A stretch of DNA of 64,000 nucleotides from Candidatus Thiodiazotropha sp. (ex Myrtea sp. 'scaly one' KF741663) (GCA_025655555.1 JAHXIQ010000008.1:62001-126000), one strand, 5' to 3'; positions 27,407 through 36,639 are shown, counted from the stretch's first letter. The notes: generated from the letters alone by a model not told the origin. Translations and numbers: made by a program.

Positions 27407-28220
27407 CTCTAAATTTACCTTAGTTCCATTTGCGACACCCACCAATCCTGTTTGTGTATTCAGAGATTATCTTAGGGGCTAAGTACCTCTTCTTTCGTCA
27501 GTCTGGTAGAAATCTTTAACTGAGAACAGGCAATATCAGTTAATTTTATCATGTATCCGGATATCTTTTTCAAGCATTAACAGGATATTACGGTAAATTT
27601 AACAATTTGATTCTACCTGAACCGACTAGCGCCTACGATTTAGAATCCCGTTCATCACTTTCTTAGAACGAGATTGATTGCTTTTATTTCGCCAGATTTT
27701 ATTTTCTGATTCTGTACTTTACCGGACTTCTTTTCGAGAGAAGTACCCCCCTCTTTGTCCTGCGGTGAAAACGAAATCTGGTGCTATTATTTGACTTCAC
27801 AGACTCTGCATACCGGCATTATTACTCCATACCGGTAACAATAAATGAACACATAAAATGAATGAGAACATCTTTAAAAAGACCTATTCCGTTAAGTGAC
27901 AGAGACCAGAGAAAATAGCGTATCCAGTTCATAATATATATGTTTATCAAAAGATTACAGTATTTTTCTGATAAATTTTCTTATCTGATGGCAATGTGAT
28001 TGAGCGCGAAAAGCCAGGCTACCCACCTGAGCCATAGAGACCCAATCACCTGACCTATGGCTACAGCCCTGTCCTAATGCAGCTGACATGACAGCCTGCC
28101 TGTCATCGAGGCTTAATATTCACCATGCAGTATGTTCCGTGAATCGCATATCCTGTTTAATAAGGATTGCAATTGGGTCAACGCATCAAATAATTATCGC
28201 CAAAAAAAATAGGATTCTTA
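27407..28220. other. Long intergenic region before gapdh-arsJ
   Basis: About 810 A/T-rich bases without a supported gene. It contains the divergent start regions of the kinase and of the arsenic gene pair. No arsR gene, clear operator or terminator was recognised. Confidence 0.4.
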
Positions 28221-29222
28221 ATGAGAGCAAACATCGGCATTAACGGCTTTGGACGAATGGGACGCCTTGGATTACGAGTAGGCTGGGACAAGACGCCACT
28301 CAATTTCACGCAGATCAATGAAATCGCAGGCGATGCCACGTGCGCCGCTCACCTGATGCAGTTCGACTCCGTACATGGGACATGGCCACATCACTGCTCC
28401 TCACAGGGAGAAACACTCTCCATCGAGGGTGAACGCCTCTCCTACTCTACCAATGAAGGCATCGATGAGACCGACTGGTCCGGCTGCGACATCGTCATCG
28501 AGGCCACAGGCAGGCATCATAAAAAACCGGAAACCCTACAACGCTATTTTGATCAGGGGGTAAAAAAAGTCATTGTGGCCGCACCCACCGAGGGGGCACT
28601 CAACATTGTCTATGGCATCAATGATGACCAATACGATCCGCAGAAACACCATCTCTTGACCGCAGCATCCTGCACTACCAATTGCCTGGCACCTGTGGTG
28701 AAGGTGATGCACGAAAAGGTCGGCATCGTGCACGGGGCTATGACCACCATCCACGATATTACCAACACCCAGACCATCGTCGACAAAGGTCACAAGGATC
28801 TGCGTCGAGCACGTGCCTGTGGTCAATCACTGATTCCTACCACCACCGGGTCTGCGAAAGCGATCACCAAGATATTCCCCGAGTTGGAAGGCAAGCTGAA
28901 CGGGCACGCGGTGCGTGTACCCCTGCTCAACGGCTCATTGACGGATTTCGTCTTCGAAGCTGCTCGGCCGGTAACGGCAGACGAGCTGAACGGATACTTC
29001 AAGGCTGCAGCAGAGGGGGAACTCAAAGGCATTCTCGGTTACGAAGAGCGGCCACTGGTCTCTATCGATTATGTGAACGACCCCCGCTCCTCCATTATCG
29101 ATGCGCCCTCCACACTGGTGGTTGACCGAACCCAGGTCAAGATCTACGCCTGGTACGACAACGAATGGGGCTACGTCAACCGATTGATCGATCTGGTCCT
29201 CAAAGTATCCGAGTCCCTGTAG
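28221..29222 (+). CDS. ArsJ-associated glyceraldehyde-3-phosphate dehydrogenase
   Basis: A 333-residue GAPDH with the NAD-binding [10 protein letters not shown] start, catalytic Cys in [11 protein letters not shown] (near 153) and the catalytic His region. It resembles GAPDHs found next to arsJ, which use arsenate in place of phosphate to form 1-arseno-3-phosphoglycerate, then exported by ArsJ. It is followed after 2 bp by arsJ, which makes the detoxification role much more likely than glycolysis. Confidence 0.9.
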   Translation: MRANIGINGFGRMGRLGLRVGWDKTPLNFTQINEIAGDATCAAHLMQFDSVHGTWPHHCSSQGETLSIEGERLSYSTNEGIDETDWSGCDIVIEATGRHHKKPETLQRYFDQGVKKVIVAAPTEGALNIVYGINDDQYDPQKHHLLTAASCTTNCLAPVVKVMHEKVGIVHGAMTTIHDITNTQTIVDKGHKDLRRARACGQSLIPTTTGSAKAITKIFPELEGKLNGHAVRVPLLNGSLTDFVFEAARPVTADELNGYFKAAAEGELKGILGYEERPLVSIDYVNDPRSSIIDAPSTLVVDRTQVKIYAWYDNEWGYVNRLIDLVLKVSESL

Positions 29223-29224
29223 CC

Positions 29225-30454
29225 ATGGACCAGAGCCTGCGCAACTATCTGGTGGTCACGGGTGGCTACTGGGCCTTCACCATCACCGACGGCGCCATCC
29301 GCATGCTGGTCGTACTCTACTTCCATCTGCTGGGCTACTCCCCGTTCGAAGTGGCCATGCTGTTTCTCTTCTATGAGTTCTTCGGCATCGTCACCAATCT
29401 GGTCGGCGGCTGGCTGGGCGCCCGTATCGGACTGAATCTGACGATGCATATCGGCATGGGCCTGCAGGTGGTTGCACTCTCCGCCCTGGCCGTGCCTGAT
29501 GCCTGGTTATCGGTCCCCTATGTCATGGCGGCACAGGCGCTTTCCGGCATTGCCAAAGATCTCAACAAGATGTCGGCCAAGGCATCTGTGAAGACCATGG
29601 TCAGCGAAGGTGGCGCATCGAAACTCTTCCGCTGGGTGGCCATGCTCACCGGATCGAAGAACGCTCTTAAGGGCTTCGGATTCTTTGCCGGTGCAGCGTT
29701 GCTCGAGTGGCTCGGTTTCCGAAGTGCCCTGGGCATATTGGCCGGTATGTTGCTGCTTGTGCTAATCATTACAGGAATATTGCTGCCGTCAGGACTGGGT
29801 AAGATGAAGTCAAAACCCAAGTTCACTCAGGTCTTTTCACGGATCCCGGCTATCAACTGGCTCTCCTCTGCCCGCTTCTTTCTTTTCGGCTCGCGGGATG
29901 TCTGGTTCGTGGTGGGCTTGCCGGTCTTTCTCTATGAAGTACTGGGTTGGTCATTTACCCAGGTGGGCGGATTCATGGCGCTATGGGTCATCGGTTATGG
30001 CATCGTACAGGTGATAGCGCCAAAACTGGTCCGGCGAAGCCATCATGGTCAGGGGCCCACAGGGCACACTGTTCGATTATGGGCCTTCATCCTTGCCATT
30101 TTTCCGGCCGCTATCGCGTTGGGGCTGCAGTTCGGTTGGCCGGCAGACAGGGTGGTCATCCTTGGCCTGGTTTTATTCGGTGTGGTCTTCGCCATCAATT
30201 CAGCCGTCCACTCCTACCTCATACTGGCCTACTCTGACCACGATAAAGTCGCCATGAACGTGGGGTTCTACTACATGGCCAATGCAGGAGGACGACTCAC
30301 CGGCACCCTCCTCTCCGGCTGGGCCTATCAGGTTCATGGTCTGCCGGGATGCCTCTGGTGGTCTACCGGTTTTGTCCTGGCGGCAGCACTGCTCTCCTTT
30401 GGCTTACCTGGTGGGAATCTTACCGAAGAGGCCGCCATGATTGAGCGTAACTAG
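29225..30454 (+). CDS. arsJ: Organoarsenical efflux MFS transporter ArsJ
   Basis: A 409-residue transporter with 12 predicted helices of the major facilitator type, beginning MDQSLRNYLVVTGGYWAF, a wording characteristic of ArsJ. It exports the unstable 1-arseno-3-phosphoglycerate made by the coupled GAPDH, conferring arsenate resistance. The ATG at 29225 follows the GAPDH stop by two bases; a longer in-frame start would overlap it. No arsR or arsC was seen nearby, although a low-molecular-weight phosphatase-like gene lies downstream on the other strand. Confidence 0.92.
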   Translation: MDQSLRNYLVVTGGYWAFTITDGAIRMLVVLYFHLLGYSPFEVAMLFLFYEFFGIVTNLVGGWLGARIGLNLTMHIGMGLQVVALSALAVPDAWLSVPYVMAAQALSGIAKDLNKMSAKASVKTMVSEGGASKLFRWVAMLTGSKNALKGFGFFAGAALLEWLGFRSALGILAGMLLLVLIITGILLPSGLGKMKSKPKFTQVFSRIPAINWLSSARFFLFGSRDVWFVVGLPVFLYEVLGWSFTQVGGFMALWVIGYGIVQVIAPKLVRRSHHGQGPTGHTVRLWAFILAIFPAAIALGLQFGWPADRVVILGLVLFGVVFAINSAVHSYLILAYSDHDKVAMNVGFYYMANAGGRLTGTLLSGWAYQVHGLPGCLWWSTGFVLAAALLSFGLPGGNLTEEAAMIERN

Positions 30455-30512
30455 TACTCCGTCAATGCTGCAAATCAGTCGTCAACGAAGGAGGTCGGCT
30501 GAATATTCCGTG

Positions 30513-30884
30513 TTAGCCTACGTAATCTTTTAGCCATATAGTAATCATGCGGTAGCTTACAAATATTGCACCAACCGTTGTTCCGATAAAAACCATACCC
30601 ATAAACCAATACCAGACACGAGTAATCATCCTCCTCACCCGCTTAAAGAAAGTCCATGACCTGTCCGCTTTTTGAGGAACAGCATGGAAATTAACTAGAA
30701 AACTGTAGGTAGTAACAGACCAGAGTATTCCGACAGCACTTGGAATGAGATATAAATCCCCTTCAAGTGACTTTGGGCTAACAATGATTGCTATCATTGT
30801 GACTAGGCTAACCAATCCTATTACCACGGATGGCAGGCGAAGGAATTGAAGCGCGTTCGCGATCTTCGTAAACCTATCTATCAT
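30513..30884 (-). CDS. Small membrane protein of the cassette region
   Basis: A 123-residue protein with three or so hydrophobic segments (about 16-36, 42-62 and 88-115). No family recognised. It begins 6 bp after the stop of the phosphatase-like gene, so the two form one transcription unit, probably the last cassette (or the flank) of the integron array. No convincing attC follows its stop, though a GTTAGCC word sits there. Confidence 0.65.
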   Translation of the reverse strand: MIDRFTKIANALQFLRLPSVVIGLVSLVTMIAIIVSPKSLEGDLYLIPSAVGILWSVTTYSFLVNFHAVPQKADRSWTFFKRVRRMITRVWYWFMGMVFIGTTVGAIFVSYRMITIWLKDYVG

Positions 30885-30890
30885 ATGCGC

Positions 30891-31217
30891 TTATCTGAGA
30901 CGAATGTGCCTAGAAACCTTATTTTCTAGCAAACGCACTAGAACGGGGTCCATGCGTTCATAATTATCCGGAATATCCAGGCAAACCAGCTTCTTACCTT
31001 TCAGAAGTGCTTTAAATATCCTGGCGATCTTATTTTTATGAGATTTCTCCATAACAAAAATGATATCAGCCCATTCAATAAGGTCGCCACTGATTGGTGT
31101 TTCTGCATCATTGTTTGTACCCGCACCAATAGCATTTATGCCTTCATATTTTGAAAACACTTCTTCACCAGTGGGGCTTCTTAGTCTGTTTTCACTGCAA
31201 ACAAATAGAAGGTTCAT
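30891..31217 (-). CDS. Low-molecular-weight phosphotyrosine phosphatase-like protein
   Basis: A 108-residue protein with the LMW-PTP P-loop at its N-terminus, CSENRLRS (residues 7-14, C-x5-R-S), and a later DPVL segment instead of the usual DPxxG general-acid loop. It is shorter than classical enzymes (about 150). Arsenate reductases of this fold exist, but nothing here shows arsenate use. Its start is 15 bp from an attC site, the normal spacing in a gene cassette. Confidence 0.75.
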   Translation of the reverse strand: MNLLFVCSENRLRSPTGEEVFSKYEGINAIGAGTNNDAETPISGDLIEWADIIFVMEKSHKNKIARIFKALLKGKKLVCLDIPDNYERMDPVLVRLLENKVSRHIRLR

Positions 31218-31232
31218 GAGGTCTTCATTAAC

Positions 31233-31299
31233 ATATAACGACTAGGCCCAGCGGAGGTGGCGCGAAAGCGACAGCGTCCGCTGGAGCCGCTGGTTATGT
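31233..31299 (-). repeat. attC recombination site 1 of the cassette array
   Basis: Outer boxes ATATAAC and GTTATGT flank a 67-bp imperfect palindrome whose inner arms CCAGCGGA and TCCGCTGG pair exactly. It separates the phosphatase-like cassette from the DUF2846 cassette. Orientation (site 3' of each minus-strand gene) is consistent with the other sites. Confidence 0.85.
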
Positions 31300-31303
31300 G
31301 AAT

Positions 31304-31792
31304 TTATTGCTCTTTCTGGTATCGACAGCACTCAGTAATTATTTGTTCACCAACTATAGAATTCATTAAATATAGGCCTGAACCCATTTCAGCAACAAGA
31401 ACTACACCGCCAGATACCCCGCTAGGCATTACTGATGACAGTTTTGATTGGCCTGTTAGTTCAACATAATATTCTGCCCCAGCCTTTGCCATAAATTGCA
31501 GATGACCAGTTTTTTGGCCTGATAGCGCTGGCCACACTGCTTTGATATTGACATTACCGGGATCCACTCTGAACCAAGTAAATCCTTGTTGACTAAGGGA
31601 TGCTACCTTTTGATCGTTTACAATAACATCTACACCCCATGCTGTTGGCTCTGCGTACTTTCTATAGATATAAATTGTCGCAAGATCAGAATCTTTGCTT
31701 GCAGGTTTAGAATCTAAATATGACGGCCCTTCAGCTAAGGTAGCGCAGCCGCTCAATAGAATTAACATTAATGTAACTGCTATCTTGCTCAT
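31304..31792 (-). CDS. DUF2846-like lipoprotein (gene cassette)
   Basis: A 162-residue lipoprotein with lipobox LLSGC (Cys at about 16) and a beta-rich body containing ATIYIYRKYAEPTAWGVDV and FTWFRVDPGNVNI, the wording of DUF2846-type proteins that often sit in integron cassettes. Function unknown. It is bounded by attC1 (4 bp after its stop) and attC2 (78 bp before its start). Base composition is more A/T-rich than the flanking arsJ and transporter genes. Confidence 0.78.
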   Translation of the reverse strand: MSKIAVTLMLILLSGCATLAEGPSYLDSKPASKDSDLATIYIYRKYAEPTAWGVDVIVNDQKVASLSQQGFTWFRVDPGNVNIKAVWPALSGQKTGHLQFMAKAGAEYYVELTGQSKLSSVMPSGVSGGVVLVAEMGSGLYLMNSIVGEQIITECCRYQKEQ

Positions 31793-31869
31793 ATCTCTTT
31801 TAGGTAATTTAGTAAAATAATAAGTCTAAATAGACATACTATTTAACGATGGTTGACGCACCATTATTC

Positions 31870-31950
31870 ACATAACGCCGCAATAAAAGGCGAGCGTTAG
31901 CGAGTCCAGCCCACGCTTTTTGTGGGCGATTTTTGATTGCCTTGTTATGT
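31870..31950 (-). repeat. attC recombination site 2 of the cassette array
   Basis: Boxes ACATAAC and GTTATGT are exact reverse complements at the ends of an 81-bp imperfect palindrome (inner pairing GCAAT-AAAA with TTTT-GATTGC; GCCCACGC/GTGGGC at the tip). The stop codon of the next cassette gene lies inside the right box. Confidence 0.9.
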
Positions 31951-32424
31951 TTTCTTACTAATTTCATTTAGAAACTCTTGCTGATTACGAACGAACTTAG
32001 CCGCATTTGACTTTTTAATGGCATTTTTTAGCTCGAATTCATTGGCCTCAGCTACTGACTTAAACTCTGGAAAGAACAACGCACAATTTAGAGTTTTGGC
32101 TGCTTTCAGCACCTTGATAATGATCTCGTTTAACTTCTGATTCAGATCTAATCGAATATGTATACCATCGATTGTTTCGTTCTCGAACCATACCTGAATA
32201 TCGTGCTCTTTCTCATTTCCCCAGGTCAACAATTCCTCATGCCATGACTTTGACGGAGGAAAAATTTCGCCAAGTACAGCTTTAAACCCTGACTCAGGCT
32301 GCCTATCTTTCCAAGCGCACTCGGTATCGTAACCTTCTTCATCGTAAAGTGCGGATGAGCTATAGCTATTTTCCTCAGCCCAAGAGGCTGGTATTAATAC
32401 TACTGAAAATTGCCAAGTAGCCAT
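31945..32424 (-). CDS. Unknown protein encoded in a gene cassette
   Basis: A 159-residue acidic, soluble protein; no signal peptide and no recognised domain. It is rich in Trp/Glu segments (SWAEENSY, WHEELLTWGNEKEH) with a helical C-terminus. The ATG at 32424 has AGGAG just upstream and is preferred over one eight codons earlier, which would run into attC3. It is framed by attC2 (stop inside the box) and attC3 (start 13 bp away): a textbook single-gene cassette. Confidence 0.75.
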   Translation of the reverse strand: MATWQFSVVLIPASWAEENSYSSSALYDEEGYDTECAWKDRQPESGFKAVLGEIFPPSKSWHEELLTWGNEKEHDIQVWFENETIDGIHIRLDLNQKLNEIIIKVLKAAKTLNCALFFPEFKSVAEANEFELKNAIKKSNAAKFVRNQQEFLNEISKKT

Positions 32425-32436
32425 GACTCTCCTAAA

Positions 32437-32501
32437 ACATAACGCCAAATTAAGGGGCAGGCCGCTTTTCTGGCCTGTCCCGCTTTAATGCATTGTTAGA
32501 A
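32437..32501 (-). repeat. attC recombination site 3 of the cassette array
   Basis: Boxes ACATAAC and GTTAGAA bound a 65-bp palindrome with strong inner pairing of GGGGCAGGCC and GGCCTGTCCC. The stop codon and last few codons of the cassette gene at 32450-33013 lie inside it. Confidence 0.9.
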
Positions 32502-33013
32502 GCTTTTTGCTTTTTGAGTTCTTCGGCTATAACTAAGTTTGAACTAGATAGTTTATTAACTTCTGTAACTAGCAAGCCATTTTGTTTAACTAGTGACTCA
32601 ATAGCGATGTTTTGAGTTTTAACTTGAGAAATTAAACTGTTTACTATTGCTTCTTCTTTATGTTCTTGTGATTGCACCAGCCTTTCCATTTGCTTAGATG
32701 AATCCTTTGCTTGTGTTATAGACTGGTATGTTAAATAAACCGTAGCAATAGTGAGAATAATTATAATAACAGTAAATATTTTATTAGATCTTTCAACACT
32801 ATTAATAAAACGGAATGTTTTGACTGTGTTTATAACTTGGCACCTGTTCATTTCACGATGCCGCACCATTTCATTTGGCACAAACCCTGAGCATAAATGC
32901 TTTAGATATTTGTTTAAATCATCATCAGAAGCATTGAATACTGACCCGTCGTTAAATACCTTTGTTAATTCGTCATTCAACTTGGCTGTTTCCATTTCTT
33001 TGCTATCTGACAC
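32450..33013 (-). CDS. Unknown membrane protein with coiled coil (gene cassette)
   Basis: A 187-residue protein: charged N-terminal third, one transmembrane helix near residues 83-103 (IFTVIIIILTIATVYLTY region), then a long Gln/Lys/Ser-rich segment with heptad character (residues about 110-178). Family unknown. The last residues, RPEKRPAP, are encoded by the attC3 arm, showing that the gene was fused to its recombination site on cassette formation. Confidence 0.72.
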   Translation of the reverse strand: MSDSKEMETAKLNDELTKVFNDGSVFNASDDDLNKYLKHLCSGFVPNEMVRHREMNRCQVINTVKTFRFINSVERSNKIFTVIIIILTIATVYLTYQSITQAKDSSKQMERLVQSQEHKEEAIVNSLISQVKTQNIAIESLVKQNGLLVTEVNKLSSSNLVIAEELKKQKASNNALKRDRPEKRPAP

Positions 33014-33031
33014 GATATTTCCTTATTTGGC

Positions 33032-33113
33032 TTCTAACGCCGCAAATCACCGGAGACAAAAAGCAGAGCGTAGCGGCGCTTTTTGGCGTCCGAGTGAATT
33101 TGCATTGTTATGT
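33032..33113 (-). repeat. attC recombination site 4 of the cassette array
   Basis: Boxes TTCTAAC and GTTATGT flank an 82-bp imperfect palindrome; GCAAATCAC pairs with GTGAATTTGC, and a GCGTAGCGGCGC tip varies as usual in attC. The left box is the exact complement of the GTTAGAA box of attC3. Confidence 0.88.
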
Positions 33114-33124
33114 TTTAACATCAA

Positions 33125-33505
33125 TTACTCCACAAGATTTAGTTTTACTTCGACTTTAGCACCTGATTTATCAAAGCCACCAGACAGTTCTACATTCATT
33201 AGTTTATGGGAATTAACCCAGTTCTTGCCATCCAAGCTTGCCCAATATTTATATAAATACATATCCTGTTTGAAGCTGGTCATTACTTTTGAAGAAATAT
33301 CGTGATTAAAGATTGAGCCTTTAACAGAAAACTCAATTGGGAATTCGGTATTGGCCGGGATAAATACAATGTGGTCTTTAGGTACATCTTTTGATTCGCC
33401 AACCTTAACAACGGGGACAGAGTCAATAAGGGATGACGATGGGGTGTTCATAGACGCACAACCAGCAATTACAACCATGAACAATACGGTCAAAATTTTT
33501 CTCAT
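33125..33505 (-). CDS. Small lipoprotein encoded in a gene cassette
   Basis: A 126-residue lipoprotein (lipobox VIAGC, Cys at about 15) with a beta-rich body; no family recognised. The stop is 11 bp from attC4 and the start about 20 bp from a degenerate repeat at 33527-33600. Its A/T-rich composition is like that of the other cassette genes. Confidence 0.72.
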   Translation of the reverse strand: MRKILTVLFMVVIAGCASMNTPSSSLIDSVPVVKVGESKDVPKDHIVFIPANTEFPIEFSVKGSIFNHDISSKVMTSFKQDMYLYKYWASLDGKNWVNSHKLMNVELSGGFDKSGAKVEVKLNLVE

Positions 33506-33526
33506 TCTTCTTAGTTCTCCTTTGAA

Positions 33527-33600
33527 ACATAACAGGTGGTTATATTGCTGGCACGAATAATGTGTTATGCCGCAAGCACGAATAACGACTTATGCTGCAA
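33527..33600. repeat. Degenerate attC-like end with a 25-bp tandem repeat
   Basis: ACATAAC at 33527 and GTTATGC at 33564 look like attC boxes but the space between them is too short and weakly paired. From 33551 a 25-bp unit (GCACGAATAA...TTATG..GCAA) is repeated twice in tandem with a few changes. This is probably the worn upstream edge of the cassette array. Confidence 0.5.
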
Positions 33601-34033
33601 AATGTTCTCATTTCTTTTCCCAAGCAGGTATTACCTTGCGTTTTAGCAGAATTCATGACTTGGCGATCCATGTTTTTGATTTGATAAGAATTAATTCCCC
33701 TTTCGTTCCAAAGATGCCATATCGGTTTATGATTGTCTGTAGTCTTTTTCCTACACGAGGGAAGTTTGTCGTTCTATTTTTCGGGATTCATCCGGCCAAC
33801 TATTAGTTGAGCGAAGTTCAATGGCTTCACCATTTCAACTATTTCTTCCGGTAGGTCAATTCAGAAAGCCGAGCAGTTCATTGTTTGATGGGTCGAGTTC
33901 AATATCTGGCCGATTTACTTACCCTGATCGGGTACTATAATTCTACGCATAGGGGGAAATCCTGGTGCGGCAGAGCCGCACCCTGCTGCAAGACTGATAG
34001 AGAAAGCGCTTGGGTTCGACCAGTCAAAGACCG
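33601..34033. other. Intergenic flank of the cassette array, with a GC hairpin
   Basis: No gene supported and no integrase. A perfect hairpin GGTGCGGC-AGA-GCCGCACC (33964-33982) stands 51 bp after the stop of the SLC13 gene on the minus strand and could end its transcription, although its T-run is weak. Confidence 0.45.
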
Positions 34034-36013
34034 TTAGAAGACCAGACTCATCATCAGCATCATGACCACCAGAAAAAGCACGGTCATGACGCCACCGGCC
34101 TTCATGAAGTCAGGCACGCGATAGCCTGCCGGTCCCATGATCAGAGCATTGACCTGGTGGGTGGGTATCAGGAATGAGTTGGAAGTCGCAATGGCTACTG
34201 TGAGGGCGAACACCGCAGGATTTGCACCTGCGCCGATTGCGATATTGACGGCCAGCGGCACAAGCAACACTGTGGCGCCCACATTCGACATCACCAAAGT
34301 AAAGAATGTTGCCAGAACCGCAACGGCGGATTGGATCACCCAGATCGGCATGTGACCGACCACCGACAGTACCTGATCCGCAATCCACTTTGCCGTGCCT
34401 GATGTCTCCACAGCGAGACCCAAGGGGATCAGGGAGGCAAGCAGAAAGACCGTCTTCCAGCTGACAGCTTCATAGGCCTCTTCGATGTTGAGCACACCGG
34501 AGAGCACCATACCGACGGCGCCAGTCAAGAGCGCGACAGAGAGACGGATATCGGTAAACAGCACCATGGAGAGAGCAATGGCAAAGAACAACGCTGCCCA
34601 GCCTACCTTGTTGGGCCGCATCTCCTCATGGGGATATTCAGTCGTTACCACCACGAAGTTCTTGTCTTTCTCGATTCTCGACAGGGCATCCCAGGGTGTA
34701 TGTACCACCAGTGTATCGCCGGCCATCAACGGTAGATTGCGGATATCGTCACCCTCACGCATTGTCTCGCCGTTGCGATGCAGGCCGATCATGGCGATGC
34801 CGTAGGTTTTGCGCATCCACACATCACGGGCGCTCTTGCCGATCAGTGAGGAACCCGGTGGGATAACCACCTCTGCGATACCTGCCTTGTTGGCGGACAG
34901 GTCGTTGGAGAATGTACGCAGAACCGGACGTTTCTTCAGATGATAAGTCTCGATAAATTTGCTTAACGACTCAGGGTCGGCAACCACTCCCAGTACCATG
35001 CCCGCCTGCAGATCCACATCGCGCGCCAGGGCGCCCGGACCGATCCGGTTTGCCTCACCTGAGACCTTGGATGCGATGACGCGAACCCGGTAGGCCGTCT
35101 CCACATCGTCCAATTGCTTACCGATGAGATCGCTGTCATCTGTGACCACCAACTCGTTCAGCGCATAGTCGACGCCATAGACATCGTGAAAATACTGCAT
35201 GGGATCAGAGCCGCTGGTGCTGCTTTCACTTTTGGTGGCAGGCAACACGAATCGTCCTGCCAATACGAAATAGATAATGCCTGTGACAACCAATGCCACA
35301 CCGATCGGGGTCACCGAAAAGAGTCCCCAGGTCTCCATCTGCTGCTCCACCGGCAGTGCCTTGTTCGAGGTCAGGATCAGGTCGTTGAGCAGAATCAGCG
35401 GGCTGGAACCCACCATGGTCATGGTGCCGCCGAGAATCGCGGTAAATCCCATCGGCATCAGCAGTCTCGACATGGGCAGCCCTGAACGAGCCGAAATACG
35501 CGAAACCACCGGCAGAAACAGCGCTGCCGCACCCACGTTCTGCATGAATGAGGAGATAAAGCCCACCGTGGCGGAGATGATCGGGATGATCCGCTTCTCC
35601 GTGGTGCCGCCGACTTTCAGGATGAAAGCCGCCACACTGGTCATGACGCCGGTCTTATCGAGACCTGCCCCGATGATCATGACAGCAATGATCGAGACCA
35701 CCGCGTTGGAGGAAAAACCGTCGAACAGGTGCCGGTTGTCCACCAAACCCTGCTCCAGTCCGATCATCGGTGCCACCAGACTGGTCAGGCCGAGCAACAC
35801 CATCACGGTCATGGCCGCCACATCGACGCCGACCACCTCAAATGCGAACAGATAGACTGTCAGTAACAGCAGACCACCGGCCCAGGCGATCTCTGTCGTC
35901 GGCACCACTCTGGCCAAACCAAGCGCTGCGAGGAAAAAAATCACACCGGCAACGATAAGTTTTATGTTAAAGCGTGATTGAGGAGATGTGGTCGTTGTTT
36001 CGTCTGTGGGCAT
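34034..36013 (-). CDS. SLC13/DASS-type transporter with central TrkA-C domains
   Basis: A 659-residue membrane protein: about five N-terminal helices (residues 15-265), two cytosolic TrkA-C (RCK_C) domains (about 290-455; GIAEVVIPPGSSLIGKSARDV), then a second helical half (about 475-655). This order is that of SLC13-family permeases that carry sulfate, dicarboxylates or similar anions with sodium. Which anion is unknown; the nearby cys genes make sulfate an attractive guess, no more. Confidence 0.88.
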   Translation of the reverse strand: MPTDETTTTSPQSRFNIKLIVAGVIFFLAALGLARVVPTTEIAWAGGLLLLTVYLFAFEVVGVDVAAMTVMVLLGLTSLVAPMIGLEQGLVDNRHLFDGFSSNAVVSIIAVMIIGAGLDKTGVMTSVAAFILKVGGTTEKRIIPIISATVGFISSFMQNVGAAALFLPVVSRISARSGLPMSRLLMPMGFTAILGGTMTMVGSSPLILLNDLILTSNKALPVEQQMETWGLFSVTPIGVALVVTGIIYFVLAGRFVLPATKSESSTSGSDPMQYFHDVYGVDYALNELVVTDDSDLIGKQLDDVETAYRVRVIASKVSGEANRIGPGALARDVDLQAGMVLGVVADPESLSKFIETYHLKKRPVLRTFSNDLSANKAGIAEVVIPPGSSLIGKSARDVWMRKTYGIAMIGLHRNGETMREGDDIRNLPLMAGDTLVVHTPWDALSRIEKDKNFVVVTTEYPHEEMRPNKVGWAALFFAIALSMVLFTDIRLSVALLTGAVGMVLSGVLNIEEAYEAVSWKTVFLLASLIPLGLAVETSGTAKWIADQVLSVVGHMPIWVIQSAVAVLATFFTLVMSNVGATVLLVPLAVNIAIGAGANPAVFALTVAIATSNSFLIPTHQVNALIMGPAGYRVPDFMKAGGVMTVLFLVVMMLMMSLVF

Positions 36014-36401
36014 GGTCTGAAAAATAATCCTACTGCGTCAAAATGAGTCTGTTCCCGCCCTATCTGGAGGGACCTGGCATGCAAAGAAGGCAGGATTGTG
36101 ATGATCTGCAAACCAGCCTTCATTGAGAAAGCGACAGCCCAGTGAAACCCCCTGTGAAAAACAAAAAGGGAGCCACCATCCGTTGAAGAATGTCAAAAAT
36201 TGAACTGATGGACACTCCGCGTACCACTGCTTTGCGGAAATAGAGACTAGAGTCGTAGAGTGTATAAGTAGCCGCTCTTCAGAAGCCGCTTATGATACCG
36301 CATTACGGGTATCGATGTGTAGAAACCGTTGTGGAATTACAGCCAAATTCAGATCAATTCTCTTAATATGCACACAATCCCAGCATATCTACCCCAGCGC
36401 A
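36014..36401. other. Intergenic region before the REPIN-like repeat
   Basis: About 390 bp without a supported gene; it includes the promoter region of the SLC13 gene. No distinct regulatory site was seen. Confidence 0.35.
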
Positions 36402-36505
36402 TAGGTTGGGCCGACGTAGGGGGCCCAACAATCAGCAGCCTTTCCAGAGGCTGGACCGAAAATCTACAATGGAGATGTTGGGCCTCCTTCGTCGGCCCAA
36501 CCTAC
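36402..36505. repeat. REPIN-like pair of inverted REP units
   Basis: Two palindromic units in opposite orientation, 36402-36429 and 36477-36505, share the TAGGTTGGGCCGAC wording and enclose 47 bp. Each unit has its own 8-bp stem and together they form a larger hairpin, the layout of a REPIN. A single unit of the same family lies at 6783-6811. Confidence 0.78.
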
Positions 36506-36639
36506 GGACCTGGTTGGACAGTGATGGGGTTTGGCATGCTCTCTCCTCAAGGAGAGGCGTTTTTTGGCTACCGTGTTTTCAACAACTATTCCGGTCGACA
36601 AATCAGCTCACAAATCCTATTCAGGGATTCTCAATGCTA

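Noticed and set aside
30455-30512. Possible attC after the small membrane protein gene
   Set aside because: A GTTAGCC box is present but the arms do not pair convincingly and the opposite box deviates; not called.
30891-31217. Arsenate reductase linked to arsJ
   Set aside because: The gene is on the opposite strand within the cassette region, is short, and shows no extra redox cysteines of thioredoxin-linked ArsC.
33567-33806. Plus-strand frame of 79 codons beside the cassette array
   Set aside because: It begins inside the tandem repeat, shows no domain and lies against the direction of all cassette genes.
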